This document shows, piece after piece, positions 15,799-25,745 of a DNA stretch of 64,000 nucleotides (position 1 is the first letter of the stretch; each line of letters opens with the position of its first letter). The DNA is from an uncultured Anaeromusa sp. (GTDB lineage: Bacteria > Bacillota > Negativicutes > Anaeromusales > Anaeromusaceae), in assembly GCF_963676855.1 (NCBI RefSeq), contig NZ_OY781460.1, forward strand, positions 2,209,520 to 2,273,519, in the 5' to 3' direction. Made by a program: the position numbers and the translations under genes. Under the pieces are notes generated by a model, which did not search any database, was not told where the DNA came from, and saw nothing but the letters and a program-made list of their open reading frames with translations.

Positions 15799-18700
15799 AT
15801 GCCAAAAAAGGAATATCTCAAGAGGGTCATGGTCATTGGCTCGGGCCCCATTGTTATCGGCCAAGCTGCCGAATTTGATTATGCCGGTACACAGGCGTGC
15901 CGGGCGTTAAAAGAGGAAGGGTTGGAAGTAGTTCTAGTCAATTCCAATCCGGCGACGATTATGACGGATGCCAATGTGGCGGACCGCGTATATATCGAAC
16001 CCCTGACCGCCGAATTTTTAGCAGAAGTCATTGAGAAAGAACGTCCAGACGGTCTTTTGCCTACACTTGGGGGACAAGTTGGACTCAATCTGGCTGTCAA
16101 ATTGGCAGAATCTGGGGTGCTGGAAAAATTCAACGTAGAACTTCTGGGCACATCCTTGAAAGCTATTAAAAAGGCAGAGGATCGGGAGCTGTTCAAAGAA
16201 ACCATGCAGTTTCTCAATCAACCCATTCCTGAGAGCACGATTGTAGAAGATTTGGATGCGGCGCGGGAGTTCGCTGCTAAAATCGGCTATCCGTTGATCG
16301 TGCGTCCGGCGTATACGCTGGGCGGCACCGGCGGCGGTATTGTAAACAATGATGATGAGTTGGATGAAGTTGTCGTTAGAGGTATTAAGTACAGTCTGAT
16401 CGGTCAGGTGCTCATTGAGCGCAGCGTGGCTGGCTGGAAAGAAGTCGAATACGAAGTCATGCGGGATGCCAATGACAATTGCATTACCGTTTGTAATATG
16501 GAAAACATTGATCCTGTAGGAGTGCATACCGGCGACAGCATTGTCGTAGCGCCGTCGCAGACGCTGACTGACGCAGAATACCAGATGCTTCGTACGGCTT
16601 CCTTGGATATTATCCGCGAGCTGGGCATTGAGGGCGGCTGTAACGCTCAGTATGCCCTGGATCCCCAAAGCCGCCGCTACTATGTTATCGAAGTAAATCC
16701 ACGCGTTAGCCGCTCTAGCGCCCTGGCCTCCAAGGCAACCGGTTATCCTATCGCCAAGGTGGCTAGTAAAATAGCCATTGGCTATACGCTGGACGAAATC
16801 ACCAATGCTGTTACCGGTAAAACCAAAGCTTGCTTTGAGCCTTCCTTAGACTATGTGGTAGTCAAGTTTCCACGCTGGCCTTTTGATAAATTTGTTTTGG
16901 CTGATCGCACCCTAGGAACACAGATGAAGGCGACTGGGGAAGTCATGTCCATTGACCGGACGTTGGAAGGCGCTCTCTTGAAGGCCGTCCGTTCTTTGGA
17001 AATCGGTCTAAACCACTTGGAACTGCCGGACTTGGCGAAGCTGGATGATGCTGTATTGCGTAAAAGGCTGCATGCCATTGATGATGAACGGTTATTTGTG
17101 ATTGCTGAGGCCTTGCGCCGAGGCGTGACGGTGAAAGAAATTCACGATATTACCAAGATTGATATTTTCTTTTTGGAAAAGATGCGCAACATTGTGTCTA
17201 TGGAGGCGCGTTTGCGCACGGACGGCCTAACGGAAGCCAATCTGCTGCAAGCGAAAAAATGGGGCTTTACGGATCGCACCATTGGTCGTTTGACCGGCAA
17301 AGAAGAACTTGCTATTAGAGAAGAACGTAAAACGCTGGGGATTCTGCCTACGCATAAAATGGTAGATACCTGCGCCGCTGAGTTTGAAGCGGCTACGCCA
17401 TACTACTATTCAGCGTACGCGCAAGAGGACGAAGTGGTCCCGAGTGATCGCCGCAAGGTGATGGTGCTGGGATCCGGGCCAATTCGTATCGGTCAAGGGG
17501 TTGAGTTTGACTACTGCTCCGTGCATTCTTCTTGGGCCTTGCGGGAAATGGGTATAGAAAGCCTGATTGTCAACAACAACCCGGAAACGGTAAGCACAGA
17601 CTTTGACACGTCGGATCGGCTGTATTTTGAACCGCTGACGCCGGAAGACGTACTCAATATCATCGATAAGGAAAATCCAGAAGGTATTATTGTTCAGTTT
17701 GGCGGGCAGACGGCTATCAATTTGGCCGAGCCGCTGGCCAAAGCTGGCGTGAAGGTACTGGGAACTTCCGTAGACGACATTGACCGCGCCGAAGATCGGG
17801 AACGCTTTGATGCTTTATTGGAAGAGCTGAACATTCCTCGGCCGAAGGGTGAAACCGTCACCAATGGTGAAGAGGCAGTTGTTGTTGCTAACTCCTTGGG
17901 TTATCCTGTCGTGGTACGTCCGTCGTATGTACTGGGCGGCCGGGCTATGGAAATTGTCTATAACGAAGCGGAGCTGCGTGATTATATGGGGCGGGCAGTG
18001 AAAGCTTCGCCAGAGCATCCGGTTCTGGTGGACCGCTACATGCAGGGCAAGGAAGTGGAAGTAGACGCCATTTCCGACGGCGTGGATGTAGTGATTCCCG
18101 GCATCATGGAGCATGTGGAACGCGCTGGCGTGCATTCTGGCGACAGTATCGCCGTTTATCCGCCGCAGACGCTGGAACAGCGTACGATGGACACTATTGT
18201 GGACTATACGCAGCGTATGGCTAGGAGCCTGAAGATCAAAGGTCTTCTGAATATCCAGTATGTTGTATTTGAAGGCGAAGTATACGTGATCGAGGTCAAT
18301 CCTCGTTCCAGCCGTACAGTGCCTTTCCTCAGCAAGGTGACGTCAGTGCCTATGGTTAATGTGGCTACGCGCTGCGCTTTAGGGCATACCCTAAAGGAGA
18401 TGGGTTATACTCCGGGGCTGATTCCCTTTAAGCCATATATCGCTGTCAAGGCGCCGGTGTTCTCATTTGGCAAGATGCAGCAGGTAGACATCTCCTTGGG
18501 ACCTGAAATGAAATCAACCGGCGAAGTGATGGGGATTGACTATCATTATGCCAGAGCGCTCTACAAAGCGTTGGTGGCGGCAGGAATGAACATTCCTGCT
18601 CATGGATCGGTGCTCTTTACGGTAGCCGACAAAGACAAAGAAGAAGCTGGGCAAATGGCTTTGAAATTTGCGGCTTTGGGGTATAAGCTGCTGGCTACGG

Positions 18701-19020
18701 AAGGGACGGCGAAGCATCTGCGCTCGCTGGGGCTGGACGTGGAATTGGTACAAAAGGTGCACCAGCGCAAAGATGATATTATTCGTCTGGTAAAAACCGG
18801 TGGGATTCACTTGGTCGTCAATACGCTGACCCAAGGACGAGAAATGGAGCGCGATGGGTATCGCATTCGGCGTGCAACGGTAGAACACGGCATTCCTTGT
18901 CTGACGTCTATGGATACGGTGAGGGAAGTGTTGGAAGTCATGCGGTTTATGCGTGATCGCCGTTTGGTGTATGTATTGGCACTGCAGGATTATGTGGGAG
19001 GAGGAGACGCTCTTGCCTAA
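15799..19020 (+). CDS. carB: carbamoyl phosphate synthase, large subunit
   Basis: Makes carbamoyl phosphate from bicarbonate, ammonia and two ATP. At 1073 residues it is full length, with two homologous ATP-grasp halves: the first opens [21 protein letters not shown] and the second [20 protein letters not shown] (about residue 555). Each half carries its own glycine-rich [12 protein letters not shown] or [12 protein letters not shown] loop and an EVNPR(V/S)SRS motif. The C-terminal MGS-type regulatory domain ([15 protein letters not shown]) is also present, the site where UMP or other effectors bind in related enzymes. It ends 8 bases inside pyrK. Confidence 0.96.
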   Translation: MPKKEYLKRVMVIGSGPIVIGQAAEFDYAGTQACRALKEEGLEVVLVNSNPATIMTDANVADRVYIEPLTAEFLAEVIEKERPDGLLPTLGGQVGLNLAVKLAESGVLEKFNVELLGTSLKAIKKAEDRELFKETMQFLNQPIPESTIVEDLDAAREFAAKIGYPLIVRPAYTLGGTGGGIVNNDDELDEVVVRGIKYSLIGQVLIERSVAGWKEVEYEVMRDANDNCITVCNMENIDPVGVHTGDSIVVAPSQTLTDAEYQMLRTASLDIIRELGIEGGCNAQYALDPQSRRYYVIEVNPRVSRSSALASKATGYPIAKVASKIAIGYTLDEITNAVTGKTKACFEPSLDYVVVKFPRWPFDKFVLADRTLGTQMKATGEVMSIDRTLEGALLKAVRSLEIGLNHLELPDLAKLDDAVLRKRLHAIDDERLFVIAEALRRGVTVKEIHDITKIDIFFLEKMRNIVSMEARLRTDGLTEANLLQAKKWGFTDRTIGRLTGKEELAIREERKTLGILPTHKMVDTCAAEFEAATPYYYSAYAQEDEVVPSDRRKVMVLGSGPIRIGQGVEFDYCSVHSSWALREMGIESLIVNNNPETVSTDFDTSDRLYFEPLTPEDVLNIIDKENPEGIIVQFGGQTAINLAEPLAKAGVKVLGTSVDDIDRAEDRERFDALLEELNIPRPKGETVTNGEEAVVVANSLGYPVVVRPSYVLGGRAMEIVYNEAELRDYMGRAVKASPEHPVLVDRYMQGKEVEVDAISDGVDVVIPGIMEHVERAGVHSGDSIAVYPPQTLEQRTMDTIVDYTQRMARSLKIKGLLNIQYVVFEGEVYVIEVNPRSSRTVPFLSKVTSVPMVNVATRCALGHTLKEMGYTPGLIPFKPYIAVKAPVFSFGKMQQVDISLGPEMKSTGEVMGIDYHYARALYKALVAAGMNIPAHGSVLFTVADKDKEEAGQMALKFAALGYKLLATEGTAKHLRSLGLDVELVQKVHQRKDDIIRLVKTGGIHLVVNTLTQGREMERDGYRIRRATVEHGIPCLTSMDTVREVLEVMRFMRDRRLVYVLALQDYVGGGDALA

Positions 19021-19780
19021 GCTGGTGGAAGAAGCCACCGTGCTGCAGCAGGAACTTTTAGCGCCCGGCGTATATCGCCTGGCGCTAAAAGCGCCTCAAA
19101 TTGCAAGACAGGCGCAGCCGGGGCAGTTTGTACATGTACGAGTCGCCGCAACGGCGGCGCCTCTTTTGCGTCGTCCGATCAGCATTGCCGGGGCTTCAGA
19201 GGATGGAACATTGGTTTTGATTTACCGCGTTGTGGGAGAAGGCACGAAACTGCTGTCTGCTTTGGCGGCAGGAGACATGTTGGACCTAATGGGGCCGTTG
19301 GGGAACGGCTTTAAATTTGAAGGCAAGCAGCCTCTTTTGGTTGGCGGCGGAGTTGGTCTGGCGCCGCTGCTCTTTTTGGCGCAGCGCCTTTGTCCGCTGC
19401 CGGTTAAAATTGTATTGGGCGGGCGCTGTCAAGAAGATTTATTCTGGTTGGATTTGTTTCGCGGCGTATGTTCTCATCTTATCGCCACCACTGATGACGG
19501 TTCCTGCGGCTTGCAAGGTACAGTTGTTGCAGGTTTGCCAGAGGCGTTGGCACAAGGCGTTGATGGCGTATTTACGTGCGGTCCGGAGCCTATGATGCAG
19601 GCGGTGGCCGCCTGGGCGGTTCAAGAGCAACTGCCTTGTCAGGTTTCCTTGGAGAAGCATATGGCCTGCGGCGTAGGCGCCTGCCTGTCTTGCACCTGTG
19701 CGGATAAAGAAGGCAAACGGCGCAAGGTATGTACCGACGGGCCTGTCTTCCAGGCGGAGGAGGTTTTTTACGATGCCTAA
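19013..19780 (+). CDS. pyrK: dihydroorotate dehydrogenase B, electron transfer subunit
   Basis: Carries electrons from the PyrD flavin to NAD+ through FAD and a 2Fe-2S cluster. The 255-residue protein has a ferredoxin-reductase FAD domain ([10 protein letters not shown]), an NAD domain ([16 protein letters not shown]) and a C-terminal cysteine cluster [11 protein letters not shown] followed by KVCTDGPVF, giving the four ligands of the cluster. TTG at 19013 is chosen because GGAGGAGGAG ends a few bases upstream; the open frame starting at 18953 would lack a ribosome site. Confidence 0.93.
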   Translation: MPKLVEEATVLQQELLAPGVYRLALKAPQIARQAQPGQFVHVRVAATAAPLLRRPISIAGASEDGTLVLIYRVVGEGTKLLSALAAGDMLDLMGPLGNGFKFEGKQPLLVGGGVGLAPLLFLAQRLCPLPVKIVLGGRCQEDLFWLDLFRGVCSHLIATTDDGSCGLQGTVVAGLPEALAQGVDGVFTCGPEPMMQAVAAWAVQEQLPCQVSLEKHMACGVGACLSCTCADKEGKRRKVCTDGPVFQAEEVFYDA

Positions 19781-20687
19781 TCCTTCCATGTCGGTCAAAC
19801 TGGCCGGTCTTACACTGAAAAACCCGGTTATGACGGCTTCGGGAACCTTTGGCTTTGGGCTGGAATACGGCGAGTTCTTTGATGTGTCCAAACTGGGAGC
19901 CATAGTGGTCAAGGGCACTACGCTGACGCCTTGGCCTGGTAATAGCGGACAGCGTATTGTAGAAACTCCTGCCGGTATGCTCAATTCCATTGGCCTTGAG
20001 AATCCAGGGGTGGATGTATTTTTGACGCAAACGCTGGAAAAATTAAAAAAAATCGATACGAATATTATTGTCAACATTTCCGGGCGTACCGAAGAAGAAT
20101 ACGCGTTGTTGGCGGAAAAATTAGACGTAGACGGCGTGGCGGCGCTAGAGGTTAATATTTCCTGTCCGAATGTCAAGCAAGGAGGCTTGGCTTTTGGTAC
20201 GGATTGCGCCATGGCTTCCGGTGTTGTAGAAGCAGTGAAGGCGCGCACGAAAAAACCGGTCATCGTGAAGTTGTCTCCTAATGTGACGGACATTGCGCAA
20301 ATGGCGCAGGCCGTAGAAGCGTCAGGGGCTGACGCCATTTCCCTAATCAATACGTTAACAGGCATGGCTATTGATATTCACACCTGGAAGTCTAAACTGG
20401 GTAATGGCGTTGGCGGCCTTTCGGGCCCGGCGGTGAAACCTGTGGCGGTGCGTATGGTCTACCAGGTAGCTAACAAAGTAAAGGTGCCAATTATCGGCAT
20501 GGGCGGCATCATGACTTCGGACGATGCGGTGGAATTTCTGTTAGCTGGAGCGACGGCAGTGGCGGTTGGGACGGCCCAATTTGTCAATCCTACGGCGTCG
20601 CTGGATGTTGTCGAGGGTTTGGAAGCCTATGTGCGGCAGCGGGGACTCGAAAATGTGCGGCAGATGATCGGTCAAGTCCGGTTGTAA
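19773..20687 (+). CDS. pyrD: dihydroorotate dehydrogenase B, catalytic subunit
   Basis: Oxidises dihydroorotate to orotate with FMN. The 304-residue class 1B enzyme shows [13 protein letters not shown] near the N-terminus, [20 protein letters not shown] and the FMN phosphate site [26 protein letters not shown]. The class 1B catalytic cysteine is expected in the [19 protein letters not shown] region. GAGGAGG lies before the ATG at 19773, 8 bases inside pyrK. The PyrK partner means NAD+, not a quinone, takes the electrons, which suits an anaerobe. Confidence 0.94.
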   Translation: MPNPSMSVKLAGLTLKNPVMTASGTFGFGLEYGEFFDVSKLGAIVVKGTTLTPWPGNSGQRIVETPAGMLNSIGLENPGVDVFLTQTLEKLKKIDTNIIVNISGRTEEEYALLAEKLDVDGVAALEVNISCPNVKQGGLAFGTDCAMASGVVEAVKARTKKPVIVKLSPNVTDIAQMAQAVEASGADAISLINTLTGMAIDIHTWKSKLGNGVGGLSGPAVKPVAVRMVYQVANKVKVPIIGMGGIMTSDDAVEFLLAGATAVAVGTAQFVNPTASLDVVEGLEAYVRQRGLENVRQMIGQVRL

Positions 20688-20714
20688 GGCTGCGAGCAAT
20701 GGAGTGTAAAAAGG

Positions 20715-21431
20715 ATGAGCGGAAAAGAGAAACGGATTATTGCGCTAGACTATTCCACGCAGGAAGAAGCGCTGGCGCTGGTCGGTGCTTTAGGAGAAGA
20801 AGCTACCTATTATAAAGTAGGCATGGAGCTTTTTTATAGCAGCGGCGGCGATATAGTGCGGCATCTAAAAGCAACAGGCAAGAAGGTTTTCTTGGATCTC
20901 AAGCTGCATGACATTCCTAATACGGCGGCAAAAGGGCTGGGTGCCTTGACTCGTTTGGGTGCTGATATGCTGAATGTGCATGCATCAGGAGGTCTGGAGA
21001 TGATGCGCCGTGCCGGTGAAGTGGTAGCGGAGGAAGCGACGCGTTGTGGGAAGCCTGTTCCTGTTGTGCTGGCAGTCACCGTTTTGACCAGTATTGGCGG
21101 CGACGAGTGGGCGCGTCTGGGCCAGGTAGAGCCCGTAAATGAGGCGGTGTTGCGTTTGGCGCAGCTGACGCAAGAAGCAGGCTTGCAAGGAGTGGTCGCT
21201 TCCCCGCAGGAAGCTGCCGCTATTCGCCAAGCCTGCGGCAAGGACTTTGCTATTGTGACACCAGGCATTCGGCCTGCAGGCGTCTCTGTAGACGATCAGC
21301 AGCGGGTGGCGACGCCTGCCAGTGCCTTGTCTGCAGGCGCCAGTCATCTAGTGATCGGACGTCCTGTAACGAAGGCGGAAGACCCGCTGGCGGCACTGCG
21401 GCGCCTAGCTAGGGAAATGGGAGGAGAATGA
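20715..21431 (+). CDS. pyrF: orotidine 5'-phosphate decarboxylase
   Basis: Decarboxylates OMP to UMP. The 238-residue product carries the catalytic Lys/Asp set in VFLDLKLHDIPNTAAKG near residue 60, ALDYSTQEEAL at the start and the phosphate-binding end TPGIRP and LVIGRPVTKAEDP. It starts 27 bases after pyrD and runs to within 2 bases of the chosen pyrE start. Confidence 0.95.
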   Translation: MSGKEKRIIALDYSTQEEALALVGALGEEATYYKVGMELFYSSGGDIVRHLKATGKKVFLDLKLHDIPNTAAKGLGALTRLGADMLNVHASGGLEMMRRAGEVVAEEATRCGKPVPVVLAVTVLTSIGGDEWARLGQVEPVNEAVLRLAQLTQEAGLQGVVASPQEAAAIRQACGKDFAIVTPGIRPAGVSVDDQQRVATPASALSAGASHLVIGRPVTKAEDPLAALRRLAREMGGE

Positions 21432-21433
21432 GC

Positions 21434-22015
21434 ATGCGTGAAGAGGAAGTAAAACAATTGCTGCAAGAGACGGAAGCTATTTTGGAAGGGCATTTTCTGC
21501 TGACTTCCGGTTTGCATAGCCCGTTGTATGTGGAAAAATTCAATTTGTTGCAGTGGCCGAAACAGACAGAGCGCCTGTGCAAGGCATTGGCGGATCGGTT
21601 TGCTGACGCTGGAGTAGAAGTAGTTATTGGTCCGATGACCGGTGGTATTTTGCTGGCCCATGAAGTCGGTAAGGCATTGGATACAAGGGCTATTTTCACG
21701 GAACGGGAGAATGGCGCGATGGCCTTGCGACGTGGCTTTTTTATTCGTCCTGGTGAAAAGGTGCTGATTGTAGAAGATATTGTGACTACCGGGGGCTCTG
21801 TAAAAGAAGTCGTTGATGTAGTGCGCGCCCAAGGCGGCGATATTGTAGGTGTTGGCCTGCTGGTAAACCGCAGCGGCGGTAAAGCGGATTTCGGCGGTTT
21901 GCGGGTAGAATCCTTGCTTAACTTGACTGTGCCGACTTATGCGGCGGCAGAATGCCCTCTTTGCAAAGACGGCAAGCCCATGACGAAACGCGGCAGCCGA
22001 CATCTCAAAGTATAA
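21434..22015 (+). CDS. pyrE: orotate phosphoribosyltransferase
   Basis: Attaches PRPP to orotate to give OMP. The 193-residue protein has GLHSPLYVEKF near the N-terminus, IGPMTGGILLAHEV and the PRPP-binding loop VLIVEDIVTTGGSVKEV. Two ATGs compete: the one at 21434 has GGAGGAG 7 bases upstream and is preferred over 21428, which is only one base away from it. The C-terminal CPLCKDGKPMTKRGSRH tail is an extra seen in the Firmicutes form. It closes the operon. Confidence 0.94.
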   Translation: MREEEVKQLLQETEAILEGHFLLTSGLHSPLYVEKFNLLQWPKQTERLCKALADRFADAGVEVVIGPMTGGILLAHEVGKALDTRAIFTERENGAMALRRGFFIRPGEKVLIVEDIVTTGGSVKEVVDVVRAQGGDIVGVGLLVNRSGGKADFGGLRVESLLNLTVPTYAAAECPLCKDGKPMTKRGSRHLKV

Positions 22016-22051
22016 AAAGATAAAATTACTGCATAAAATACAAAACTCCTC

Positions 22052-22080
22052 TTGCCAGAAGAGGGGAAAGTTGATATAAT
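22052..22080 (+). promoter_or_regulatory. promoter of tRNA-Gly (first copy)
   Basis: TTGCCA (22052-22057), 17-base spacer and consensus TATAAT (22075-22080) lie 35 bases before the tRNA. Confidence 0.7.
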
Positions 22081-22115
22081 TCATATTCGTAAGAGGTGCT
22101 CCGGCATCAATATCT

Positions 22116-22190
22116 GCGGAAGTGGCTCAGTGGTAGAGCATCGCCTTGCCAAGGCGAGGGTCGCGAGTTCGAATCTCGTCTTCCGCTCCA
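22116..22190 (+). tRNA. tRNA-Gly (GCC anticodon), first copy
   Basis: A complete 75-base cloverleaf with acceptor GCGGAAG/CTTCCGC, anticodon loop TTGCCAA (GCC) and encoded TCCA end. It has its own promoter and terminator. The sequence is identical over all 75 bases to the gene at 26376-26450. Confidence 0.96.
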
Positions 22191-22201
22191 GATGTATAAT
22201 T

Positions 22202-22230
22202 AAAAGCTCAGTCTAAACGACTGAGCTTTT
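22202..22230 (+). terminator. terminator of tRNA-Gly
   Basis: AAAAGCTCAGTC pairs with GACTGAGCTTTT, followed by CTTTTTG. Confidence 0.88.
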
Positions 22231-22316
22231 CTTTTTGTAGTAAAGAGTTAGTTAGGGGGTTGGCGGCATTCTTGTAGTTGAGACAAGTAGCCGCCCTCTT
22301 TTGGAAAAGGATTTTT

Positions 22317-23471
22317 TTAGGCACCGAGGCGCTGCTGCTCTTGTTCTTTGCGGCGACGCTCGTTATTGCGGATTTTAATGGTGCCCACTACGATTTCCGG
22401 GAGTAGGACGAAGAGCAGGCCGATGTAGCCCACAGAGCCGTAGCCTTTGACTACGATGTTCGTCAATCCGAAGACAGAGATGCTTGTGCAGAGAATAATG
22501 GAAACAACTGAGATGGCAATGCGGCGCAAACGTACCGTTTGAAAAATGTTGCGGCGGTTCAATTCCGGTTCAAAGCGGGCTACGGCCGAGAAAATCAAGG
22601 AGATAGCTGTTCCCAGGAGAGCAACGAAGAGAATGGTGGTGTAAAGGATCTTAAGCCAAGGAAGGTTTAACTGTGTGCAGACGAAGTATACGGGCAATGT
22701 TTGATTCAGTACTTCCGGGCTGAAGCCTAGCAGCATAATGCAGACAGCGACAAGGAACAAGCCGTTCAAAAGCGTTCCGAAAAGCATGAACCAGTTACAG
22801 TCTCTAGTGGTTTTAATATGTTGGGATACCGAAATAATCGGCAAAACGGTGAACGACTGAAAGCCTATGTAGATCATAGTGAACCAGATGGCGTCGCCGA
22901 AACTGTGACCGAAGGTTTCTTGTGTTGTGATGATGCGTTCGAAGTTAAGTGCGCCCATTTGCAGACCAAGGATACAAAGTGTCAGCAGTGTTGCGATTAA
23001 AAAGTAGGTTTTAAAGCTCAAGGCTTTTATAACTAGATCGGTGCCGGAAATGGTCAATAACAAAATGATGGCACCGATGGCGACAATGCCAACGCCATAA
23101 GGAATTCCCAGCGAGCTTTGCAGCAAGGAACCGGAGCCGGCAATGGAGGTGCTGACACCACAGATAAAGAGCAGGATATAACCGATTTCAAAAACAAGAG
23201 AGAAGTATTTTTCATAGGGATGAAAGAGGGCGTCGCCAAAGCTTTTGTAATCATAAGTTTGATAATCTTTGGCTAAGATCAAAGCGTTGCGGTGACCCCA
23301 GCCTAGAATAAGCATAGCGATGACCGGAAGAAAGACCGAATACCAGCCATATTTTACAAAGAAATTAACTTCTTGATTGCCTGTGGCGAAGCCGCCTCCG
23401 CAATGAGTTGCAAACCAGACGGCGGCCATGGCCGCTGCTGCGCCAAGGGAACCTGTTTTTTGATTGTTCAT
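22317..23471 (-). CDS. YkvI-family membrane transporter (probable amino acid carrier)
   Basis: A 384-residue integral membrane protein with about ten to eleven hydrophobic helices and a charged tail (RRRKEQEQQ). The opening AAAAMAAVWFATHCGGGFATGNQEVNFF is typical of the YkvI group of the amino acid-polyamine-cation superfamily, whose first helix carries a broken G-rich substrate site. AAGGAGG precedes the ATG. It is transcribed alone from a T-box leader with an apparent leucine specifier, so leucine or another branched-chain amino acid is the likely substrate; import fits induction on starvation. The family itself is poorly characterised. Confidence 0.8.
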   Translation of the reverse strand: MNNQKTGSLGAAAAMAAVWFATHCGGGFATGNQEVNFFVKYGWYSVFLPVIAMLILGWGHRNALILAKDYQTYDYKSFGDALFHPYEKYFSLVFEIGYILLFICGVSTSIAGSGSLLQSSLGIPYGVGIVAIGAIILLLTISGTDLVIKALSFKTYFLIATLLTLCILGLQMGALNFERIITTQETFGHSFGDAIWFTMIYIGFQSFTVLPIISVSQHIKTTRDCNWFMLFGTLLNGLFLVAVCIMLLGFSPEVLNQTLPVYFVCTQLNLPWLKILYTTILFVALLGTAISLIFSAVARFEPELNRRNIFQTVRLRRIAISVVSIILCTSISVFGLTNIVVKGYGSVGYIGLLFVLLPEIVVGTIKIRNNERRRKEQEQQRLGA

Positions 23472-23497
23472 ACTAAAAATCCTCCTTAAAAGTACGC

Positions 23498-23755
23498 AAA
23501 ATAAAATAAGCCCCTATTGACACAACCGTGTCAATAGGGGCGAGAAGATCGCGGTACCACCCTATACTTATAGCTCATTACTCAGCCATAAAATGGCTGA
23601 TGCCCGTAACGTGGACGATCGCTGAAGCCTAAACGTAAATACGTATTCAGTATCAGAGCTCCCGGATGAGTTTCGCAAGAATCGTTTCTGCTGGTTTTCA
23701 CCAAACACCAGCTCTCTGCAAGAAATTAGACTTTGCTTTATTCCGATCATCGCTT
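23498..23755 (-). promoter_or_regulatory. T-box leader with apparent leucine (CUC) specifier
   Basis: On the minus strand the leader contains the T-box core AGGGTGGTACCGCG (23550-23563), followed by a terminator GCCCCTATTGACAC/GTGTCAATAGGGGC (23510-23541) with a T-rich tail. Upstream is a stem I with AGAGAGC and GGTGTTTGGTG elements. The specifier loop reads GAAA-CTC-ATCC (CTC at 23668-23670), the same arrangement as in the known glyQS leader (GAAA-GGC-A). The bulge UGGU would pair with a tRNA ending ACCA, as tRNA-Leu does. Uncharged tRNA-Leu would therefore switch on the transporter gene. Reading the specifier one base earlier would give threonine (ACT). Confidence 0.85.
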
Positions 23756-23824
23756 TTAAAAGTCATAGAATTTTAGTTAACAAAGATGTAAAAGCAGCTG
23801 CAACATCTTTCGTCGAATGTATAC

Positions 23825-23853
23825 ATTATCGCAACCAATGAACGCATTGTCAA
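23825..23853 (-). promoter_or_regulatory. promoter of the T-box/transporter unit
   Basis: Minus-strand TTGACA (23848-23853), 17-base spacer and GATAAT (23825-23830), about 65 bases before stem I. Confidence 0.82.
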
Positions 23854-23996
23854 TGGGAAATGATAAAAAATATAACAAATTTACTTTTTGTCGCTTAGTG
23901 ATGTATACTCAAAAAGAGCAAGGGTATTCGGGGAAAGAACTTGTTAGGAGAGTGTGAGGCTAGTTTGGAGTGTTTCAAAGTTTTATAATTTTACCT

Positions 23997-24025
23997 TGGA
24001 CAAGGCGGGCGGCCTATGTTATAAT
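23997..24025 (+). promoter_or_regulatory. promoter of tRNA-Trp
   Basis: TGGACA (23997-24002), 17-base spacer and consensus TATAAT (24020-24025). Confidence 0.8.
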
Positions 24026-24065
24026 ACAAAACGTGCCCGGGGAAATGCCTATGGCGCATTCATAT

Positions 24066-24141
24066 AGGGGTATAGCTCAATTGGTAGAGTAGCGGTCTCC
24101 AAAACCGTTGGTTGAGGGTTCAAGTCCTTCTGCCCCTGCCA
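24066..24141 (+). tRNA. tRNA-Trp (CCA anticodon)
   Basis: A 76-base cloverleaf with acceptor AGGGGTA/TGCCCCT, anticodon stem CGGTC...AACCG presenting CTCCAAA (anticodon CCA), and encoded GCCA end. It is a single-gene unit with its own promoter and terminator. Confidence 0.95.
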
Positions 24142-24149
24142 GAAAACAG

Positions 24150-24180
24150 ACGGAATTCTTCGTGCATTGAAGAATTCCGT
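24150..24180 (+). terminator. terminator of tRNA-Trp
   Basis: ACGGAATTCTTC pairs with GAAGAATTCCGT, followed by TTTTTGTG. Confidence 0.88.
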
Positions 24181-24219
24181 TTTTTGTGTTTAGTGTACTT
24201 GCATTGGGAGGCTTGGTTT

Positions 24220-24897
24220 ATGGAAGAGTTGTTGGAACAATTTAAAAGCTGGGCGTTCTTGGCTGAATTGCCGCAGGAGAGACACGGATGTCAGTACATT
24301 CGTGAAGAAAAGCTGGACAATGAGAAGTATTTTTTCTTTGCTTATTATCGCCGGGATGGCGCCCGCTGGGTAAAGGCTTATTATGATGTTGCGAAAAAAA
24401 GCTATTTTATGCGCATTGGTCTTGGTTTATTGGAATTTAACGATATTTCGTATTTTTCCCAATCTCTTCATGAATTTGAAGCCTTGCTGCGTAGTCGTTT
24501 AGACAAGACGTTGGAAGAATTCATGACGTTTGTGCCGGAGCAAGTAGGGGTAGCCATGCAGGAAAAAAGGCTTTTGCAATGGACCTATGCGGAGCAATTG
24601 CCAGAGGAACTGTTTGGCTTTAAAATGCTTTTGTCACCGAAAGAGCCTGTAAAAGTAATAAATGGGTCCTATCTTATTCTTGATTATAGTGATTTAGTGG
24701 CACAAACGTCCCTTGTTTTGTATTATAATGTATATAGAGATGAATTCTTTGGCGAGCTTCGGTTACAAAGCTTGCCGGAACTGGTAAGTGATTTTGATGC
24801 AAAGACATTGACAGAGCTGGAACAAAAATTGGAGAAACGCTTGACGCCAGTGCTGGAGGCGCTGCGTCAACGCCTGGAAAAGGAGCAGAACCAATGA
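24220..24897 (+). CDS. hypothetical protein, 225 residues
   Basis: I do not recognise this protein. ATG at 24220 has GGGAGG 8 bases upstream; the longer open frame would run back into the tRNA. It is soluble and acidic, rich in Leu, Glu and aromatic residues, with two similar halves: each has a tyrosine-rich strand pair (YFFFAYYRRDGARWVKAYYD and VLYYNVYRDEFFGELRL) followed by a long helix (LRSRLDKTLEEF and LEQKLEKRLTPVLEALRQRL), which suggests an internal duplication. It overlaps thiD by 4 bases and so is probably cotranslated with it. Confidence 0.7.
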   Translation: MEELLEQFKSWAFLAELPQERHGCQYIREEKLDNEKYFFFAYYRRDGARWVKAYYDVAKKSYFMRIGLGLLEFNDISYFSQSLHEFEALLRSRLDKTLEEFMTFVPEQVGVAMQEKRLLQWTYAEQLPEELFGFKMLLSPKEPVKVINGSYLILDYSDLVAQTSLVLYYNVYRDEFFGELRLQSLPELVSDFDAKTLTELEQKLEKRLTPVLEALRQRLEKEQNQ

Positions 24898-25745
24898 ATA
24901 CGGTAATTCCTACAGCCTTGACGGTTGCAGGCTCAGATTCTGGCGGCGGGGCCGGCATTCAGGCGGATTTAAAAGCTTTTGCTGCTTGCGGTGTATACGG
25001 TATGAGCGTGCTGACAGCGATTACGGCGCAAAATACTTGCGGCGTAACGGCGGTACGTGATTTAGATGTGGAAATTATTGCGGCGCAAATGCAGGCGGTT
25101 TTTGACGATATACCGGTAGGCGCAGTGAAAATAGGTATGCTTTCTTCCGCTGCCATCATTGAAGTTGTGGAAGCGCAGTTGAGACGCTATCAGGTGCAGC
25201 CGGTTGTTTTAGATACTGTCATGATTTCCAAACATGGCGCGCCGTTGTTGCAAGCGGAAGCAGTGGGGGCATTAAAGAGAAAATTGCTGCCGCTTGCGAC
25301 CATTGTGACTCCCAATTTGCACGAAGCATCGGTGCTGGCTTCCATGAAAGTTGAAAATGAAACAGATATGCGTGAGGCTGCGAAGCGGATTCAGGCCATG
25401 GGGCCCAGCTATGTAGTAGTAAAAGGAGGACACTTGGAGGGGCATCCTTGCGATATTTTATATGATGGAAATGATTATAGAACATTTCATAATCCACGGT
25501 TGCCTCGTATACACACGCATGGTACTGGATGCACCTTTTCTTCCGCCATTGCTGCTTTTTTGGCTCGTGGCTGGGGGGTTGCCGAAGCGGTTGGGGAGGC
25601 GAAACGTTATATTACCATGGCGATTGAGCATGGTTTTTCATTAGGACAAGGAGTAGGTCCTACACATCATTTTTATGAATTGTACCAAGCGGCCTTTGGC
25701 GCTGAATGGGGAGGAAACTATGGCAAGAGTGCTATTGTGCGATGA
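24894..25745 (+). CDS. thiD: hydroxymethylpyrimidine/phosphomethylpyrimidine kinase
   Basis: Phosphorylates HMP and then HMP-P in thiamine synthesis. The 283-residue ribokinase-fold protein has the N-terminal ALTVAGSDSGGGAGIQADLKAF, TAITAQNTCGV, the DTVMISKHGAPLL segment and the catalytic HGTGCTFSSAIAAFLA near the C-terminus, with the GTGCTF anion hole and base. It ends with about 15 extra residues that overlap the next gene by 26 bases. No other thi genes are in the window. Confidence 0.92.
   Translation: MNTVIPTALTVAGSDSGGGAGIQADLKAFAACGVYGMSVLTAITAQNTCGVTAVRDLDVEIIAAQMQAVFDDIPVGAVKIGMLSSAAIIEVVEAQLRRYQVQPVVLDTVMISKHGAPLLQAEAVGALKRKLLPLATIVTPNLHEASVLASMKVENETDMREAAKRIQAMGPSYVVVKGGHLEGHPCDILYDGNDYRTFHNPRLPRIHTHGTGCTFSSAIAAFLARGWGVAEAVGEAKRYITMAIEHGFSLGQGVGPTHHFYELYQAAFGAEWGGNYGKSAIVR

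Noticed and set aside
19439..20365. 308-codon minus-strand open frame across pyrK and pyrD
   Set aside because: Antisense to two conserved, overlapping operon genes; no motif or start signal.
21344..22084. 246-codon minus-strand open frame over pyrE
   Set aside because: Antisense shadow of pyrE; translation has no recognisable domain.
23568..23750. 60-codon minus-strand open frame in the T-box leader
   Set aside because: The segment is explained by T-box stem I and the antiterminator; no ribosome site.
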